From positions 1-8,875 of the forward strand of contig DQAM01000409.1 in NCBI GenBank assembly GCA_003523545.1: 8,875 nucleotides of DNA, written 5' to 3'. This document shows, in pieces, positions 7,154 through 8,875 of the stretch. Numbering within the stretch: the first letter of the stretch is position 1; each line of letters begins with the position of its first letter. The notes under the pieces were generated by a model, which was given only the letters and a program-made list of their open reading frames with translations, did no database searches and was not told where the DNA came from. The stretch comes from Dysgonomonas sp. (lineage in GTDB: Bacteria; Bacteroidota; Bacteroidia; Bacteroidales; Dysgonomonadaceae). The translations under genes and the position numbers were made by a program.

Positions 7154-7164
7154 TAAATAATCTT
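7132..7164 (-). repeat. inverted repeat between the helical orphan and the fusion gene
   Basis: AAGATTA (7132-7138) and TAATCTT (7158-7164) are perfect complements, with an inner TGA/TCA pair around CCGT on the - strand. It begins 4 nt past the stop of the 131-residue gene and spans the promoter spacer of the fusion gene. On the - strand it is followed by TATATTTTT, so it could be a weak terminator for the upstream gene, an operator for the downstream one, or both. Confidence 0.35.
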
Positions 7165-7168
7165 GTTT

Positions 7169-7564
7169 TTATTTGATAGATTTTTTGAGTTTTTCGAGTT
7201 CGGTGATATTGTTGCTGTGCCACAATGTATCCATCCTTGCAGCATAAAGGTCTATAAACAGGTATAGTTCCGAAACGGCCGAATGGTTGAGGAAGTTAAG
7301 CACTTCCAGGCTTTCACTTATACTGTTGAGTTTATCCGTCCATTCCGGGTCATCGGTTTGCCGGATATACGAACCGACTAATCCCTGAAGATATTTGTTT
7401 CTTCTTAATATCAGCATCAGGCAGGTTGTCAGGCGGTCCGATTCGGACGACAGGAATTTCAGCTCGCTATTGTTCATATATTCCCTGATATTTTCGTAAG
7501 CGGTATGGGAATAAGAGTTATTTTCTTTATTTTTGCTTGTATTATTATTTGTTCTTTGATGCAT
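7169..7564 (-). CDS. hypothetical helical protein, 131 residues
   Basis: I do not recognise this protein. It has no signal peptide or membrane segment, so it is probably cytoplasmic. Residues 1-20 are polar and Asn/Lys/Ser-rich (NNNTSKNKENN), probably disordered. From residue 21 to 131 the pattern suggests four or five amphipathic helices: about 21-31, 34-67, 73-92, 95-115 and 120-130. Aromatic residues and leucines dominate the third and fourth helices, as in a small helical bundle that might bind a partner. ATG 7564 is favoured because a promoter-like box lies 27 nt upstream; Met30 is a possible shorter start. The gene is followed after 73 nt by the deacetylase/hydrolase fusion on the same strand and is divergent from an XRE regulator. 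Co-regulation with either neighbour is inference. Codon use looks like that of neighbouring genes. Confidence 0.65.
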   Translation of the reverse strand: MHQRTNNNTSKNKENNSYSHTAYENIREYMNNSELKFLSSESDRLTTCLMLILRRNKYLQGLVGSYIRQTDDPEWTDKLNSISESLEVLNFLNHSAVSELYLFIDLYAARMDTLWHSNNITELEKLKKSIK

Positions 7565-7591
7565 GGATTTATAAAATTTGTCATTATTTTC

Positions 7592-7602
7592 GTGTAAAAA
7601 TA
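7592..7602 (-). promoter_or_regulatory. promoter-like box shared with the fusion gene
   Basis: The 11-bp sequence TATTTTTACAC on the - strand lies 27 nt before the start of the 131-residue gene. The same 11 bp lies at 7120-7130, 24 nt before the start of the fusion gene. TATTTTTA is one base off the TAnnTTTG -7 consensus. Here no -33 TTG is seen at the right spacing. Confidence 0.45.
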
Positions 7603-7634
7603 CAGGCAGAACCGCGTCTAAGAAATTATTCCGG

Positions 7635-7650
7635 GTATAATATATTATAC
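7635..7650. promoter_or_regulatory. perfect 16-bp palindrome, candidate operator
   Basis: GTATAATATATTATAC is its own reverse complement. It sits in the 150-bp divergent spacer, 64 nt before the XRE regulator and 70 nt before the helical orphan. The position suits an autoregulatory operator for the dimeric XRE protein, or an AT-rich core promoter element. TACAGG words occur at 7601-7606, 7648-7653 and 7662-7667, the second overlapping the palindrome's right end. Binding is inferred, not shown. Confidence 0.45.
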
Positions 7651-7714
7651 AGGAATATTCTTACAGGATGGAAAGTTTCGAATGATAACTTCAAATTAAA
7701 CATAAAAACACGAT

Positions 7715-8200
7715 ATGGAAGTAACTGCAAACAAAGATAAGGTGAACCAAGGACGTAACATCAGGTTGGCGAGAACATGGAGAGGTGTAACTCAGGAATG
7801 GCTGGCGGACGAAATCCGGGTAGGCCAGAAACAAATATCTGCTTTCGAAGGTCAGCAGACTGTAGAGGATGTCTGGCTCGACAAAATAGCCGAGTCGTTG
7901 AACGTGCCTGTGGATTTTCTAAAAACTTTCCAAATCGAAGAGCCAAGTAAGAGTTTTGTTAATTCTAATAATGATATAACGAACGATGCTAATTCTGAGC
8001 AAGATTCTAAAGGTACTATCTTACAGTCTCAGGGAGTGGCAGAACAGGAGAATGTAATTAATAACAACTATCCTATCAGCGAAATAAAAGACCTTTACGG
8101 ACAGATAATGGCGGAAAAGGACAAGCAGATTGCCCGCTTCGAGAAAGAAGTGGACGAACTGAAAAAGCAGATACAGGAATTGATGAATAAGATAGGATAA
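7715..8200 (+). CDS. XRE-type HTH regulator with C-terminal coiled coil
   Basis: A 161-residue cytoplasmic DNA-binding protein. Residues about 12-72 form a Cro/C1-type helix-turn-helix domain: GRNIRLARTWRGVTQEWLAD starts it, TQEWLADEI (26-34) is the second helix, GQKQISAFEG (37-46) is the likely recognition helix, and LDKIAESLNVPVDFLK closes the domain. Residues 80-120 are an Asn/Ser/Gln-rich flexible linker. Residues 122-160 form a coiled coil with clean a/d positions at 139, 142, 146, 149, 153, 156 and 160, giving dimerisation. From memory, this plan (XRE domain, Asn-rich linker, short Lys/Glu/Leu coil) is common in Bacteroidota, where targets are mostly unknown. There is no phage or toxin-antitoxin partner next to it. 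The divergent spacer with its palindrome suggests self-regulation. A hairpin terminator follows 7 nt after the stop codon. Confidence 0.88.
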   Translation: MEVTANKDKVNQGRNIRLARTWRGVTQEWLADEIRVGQKQISAFEGQQTVEDVWLDKIAESLNVPVDFLKTFQIEEPSKSFVNSNNDITNDANSEQDSKGTILQSQGVAEQENVINNNYPISEIKDLYGQIMAEKDKQIARFEKEVDELKKQIQELMNKIG

Positions 8201-8207
8201 GACTTTG

Positions 8208-8232
8208 AGCCTCCTCTACACAGGAGGCTTTT
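8208..8232 (+). terminator. rho-independent terminator of the XRE gene
   Basis: AGCCTCCT (8208-8215) and AGGAGGCT (8222-8229) form a perfect 8-bp GC-rich stem over the 6-nt loop CTACAC, followed by TTT on the + strand; a G-T pair can extend the stem. It begins 7 nt past the XRE stop codon. On the - strand the stem is followed by CAAAGTC, with no T-run, so it should act mainly on + strand transcripts. Confidence 0.85.
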
Positions 8233-8659
8233 CATCATACATGTACGGAGTTATAATATATTCATGAAAAAGTATTCTATTTTTATCATAAAAGTAATAA
8301 GACCATGTAAAATGTTTCTTGCGGAAATATTTTAATGAGGATTCATGTTTTATATTATTTAATATATTAGGATGAATATATTGCTTTATAGATTCATAAT
8401 CTGCTTCTTCTTTATCTATGTCTACCGTTATATAATAAGCCAGGTTTAATTCTGCAGGCATTTTTACACTGTCGAGACGGGTAAATTCATCCATTTGTTG
8501 AGGTAAGTCTTTATTGAATTTTTTTATTTCTTTTTCTAGATTTGCCTCAGAATTGAAACTATTGGTAGCTACATTTACCGAGATCGTTACGGCAGCTACC
8601 AAAAACACGGTAGAGATGATTTTCTTTATATTATTTTTTTTATTATCCGTTTGTTGCAT
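8216..8659 (-). CDS. hypothetical single-pass membrane or exported protein, 147 residues
   Basis: No named family is certain. Residues 1-12 are polar and basic, and residues about 13-31 (IKKIISTVFLVAAVTISVNV) form one hydrophobic segment, either an uncleaved anchor or a signal peptide. There is no lipobox Cys. The rest, about 110 residues, would lie outside the inner membrane and looks alpha/beta: NKDLPQQMDEFTRLDSV at 49-65, a probable strand LAYYITVDID at 73-82, IHPNILNNIK at 95-104, and strands SYYFYDKNRILFHEYIIT at 120-137. From memory, small proteins with a P-x-x-x-D-x-x-T-R-L-D-S motif and this order of elements recur in Bacteroidota without a known function. The stop codon and last codons lie inside the terminator of the convergent XRE gene. 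The VOC-family gene upstream ends 41 nt away on the same strand, so co-transcription is possible. Confidence 0.7.
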   Translation of the reverse strand: MQQTDNKKNNIKKIISTVFLVAAVTISVNVATNSFNSEANLEKEIKKFNKDLPQQMDEFTRLDSVKMPAELNLAYYITVDIDKEEADYESIKQYIHPNILNNIKHESSLKYFRKKHFTWSYYFYDKNRILFHEYIITPYMYDEKPPV

Positions 8660-8700
8660 GGTGATGGGTTATTGATTTCATTTTTGATGATTAATATAAA

Positions 8701-8875
8701 TTACTCTTTATCTCTACTAAGGTTTATCTGCCAATTGATGCCGAATTTATCGGTAAACATACCGAAGTAATCGCCCCAATGTGCAATGGCCAGCGGCATA
8801 AGAATAATTCCACCCTGCGAAAGCCCGCTGTATAATTTATCCGCTTCCTCTTTATTTTCGGCTTCGAGAGATCGG
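8701..8875 (-). CDS. VOC-family protein, PhnB/glyoxalase-like (C-terminal part)
   Basis: The last 57 codons of a gene that continues right of the window; the stop TAA is at 8701-8703 on the - strand. The fragment contains EAENKEEADKLYSGLSQGG, then AHWGDYFGMFTDKFGINWQIN. The pattern WGxxFGMFTDKFGINW is the hallmark C-terminus of PhnB-like members of the vicinal oxygen chelate superfamily (once annotated as 3-demethylubiquinone methyltransferase-like). These are small cytoplasmic dimers of about 140-150 residues. Few have a proven function; enzymes for metalloid or drug resistance and glyoxalases are distant relatives. The metal ligands, mostly in the missing part, cannot be checked. No promoter is visible for it here. 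Confidence 0.9.
   Translation of the reverse strand, partial: RSLEAENKEEADKLYSGLSQGGIILMPLAIAHWGDYFGMFTDKFGINWQINLSRDKE

Noticed and set aside
7537..7740. A 67-codon open frame on the + strand across the divergent spacer
   Set aside because: It overlaps the start of the helical orphan gene, the palindrome and the start of the XRE gene in another frame, and its translation has no domain features.
7169..8200. A toxin-antitoxin pair made of the helical orphan and the XRE protein
   Set aside because: The genes are divergent with 150 bp between them, not overlapping or co-transcribed, and the 131-residue protein shows no toxin motif.

Overview
The window looks like a chromosomal stretch from a member of the Bacteroidota, most likely Bacteroidales and possibly close to Dysgonomonas or the Porphyromonadaceae; the genus is a guess. 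Clues are the lack of purine-rich Shine-Dalgarno sites before the starts, AT-rich spacers with TAnnTTTG-like -7 boxes, a menaquinone gene (menA), and an HTH protein with a C-terminal coiled coil of a kind common in that phylum. No rRNA, tRNA, CRISPR array, insertion sequence or integrase was seen. Gene content is mostly housekeeping on the left and less familiar on the right.

Left part (1-4249, + strand): the 3' end of a YbaK-type Cys-tRNA(Pro) deacylase (3-194, cut by the window edge), a 620-residue SLC13/DASS permease with two cytosolic RCK_C (TrkA-C) domains, then a two-gene purine salvage unit. In that unit an NCS2 nucleobase symporter with the xanthine-type NAT signature is followed after 15 nt by xanthine phosphoribosyltransferase. 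Together they would import xanthine and convert it to XMP. Their leader (about 2219-2302) holds two mutually exclusive inverted-repeat pairings and a nine-codon ORF.

Middle (4267-7564, - strand): menA meets xpt tail to tail with a 17-nt gap. Upstream of it lies a 614-residue exported protein that joins a ChbG/YdjC-type carbohydrate deacetylase domain to a beta-lactamase-type serine hydrolase domain. Further upstream is a 131-residue helical protein I do not recognise. The last two genes share an identical 11-bp box 24 and 27 nt before their start codons, probably the promoter core.

Right part (7565-8875): a 150-bp divergent spacer with a perfect 16-bp palindrome and repeated TACAGG words, then a small XRE-type regulator on the + strand ending in a clear hairpin terminator. 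The convergent gene after it (147 residues, one membrane segment, unknown function) has its stop codon inside that terminator's loop. The window ends within a PhnB-like VOC-family gene on the - strand.

The most interesting items are the deacetylase/serine-hydrolase fusion, the switch-like leader of the xanthine operon, and the palindrome between the orphan helical protein and the XRE regulator. I see no convincing multi-gene novel system.
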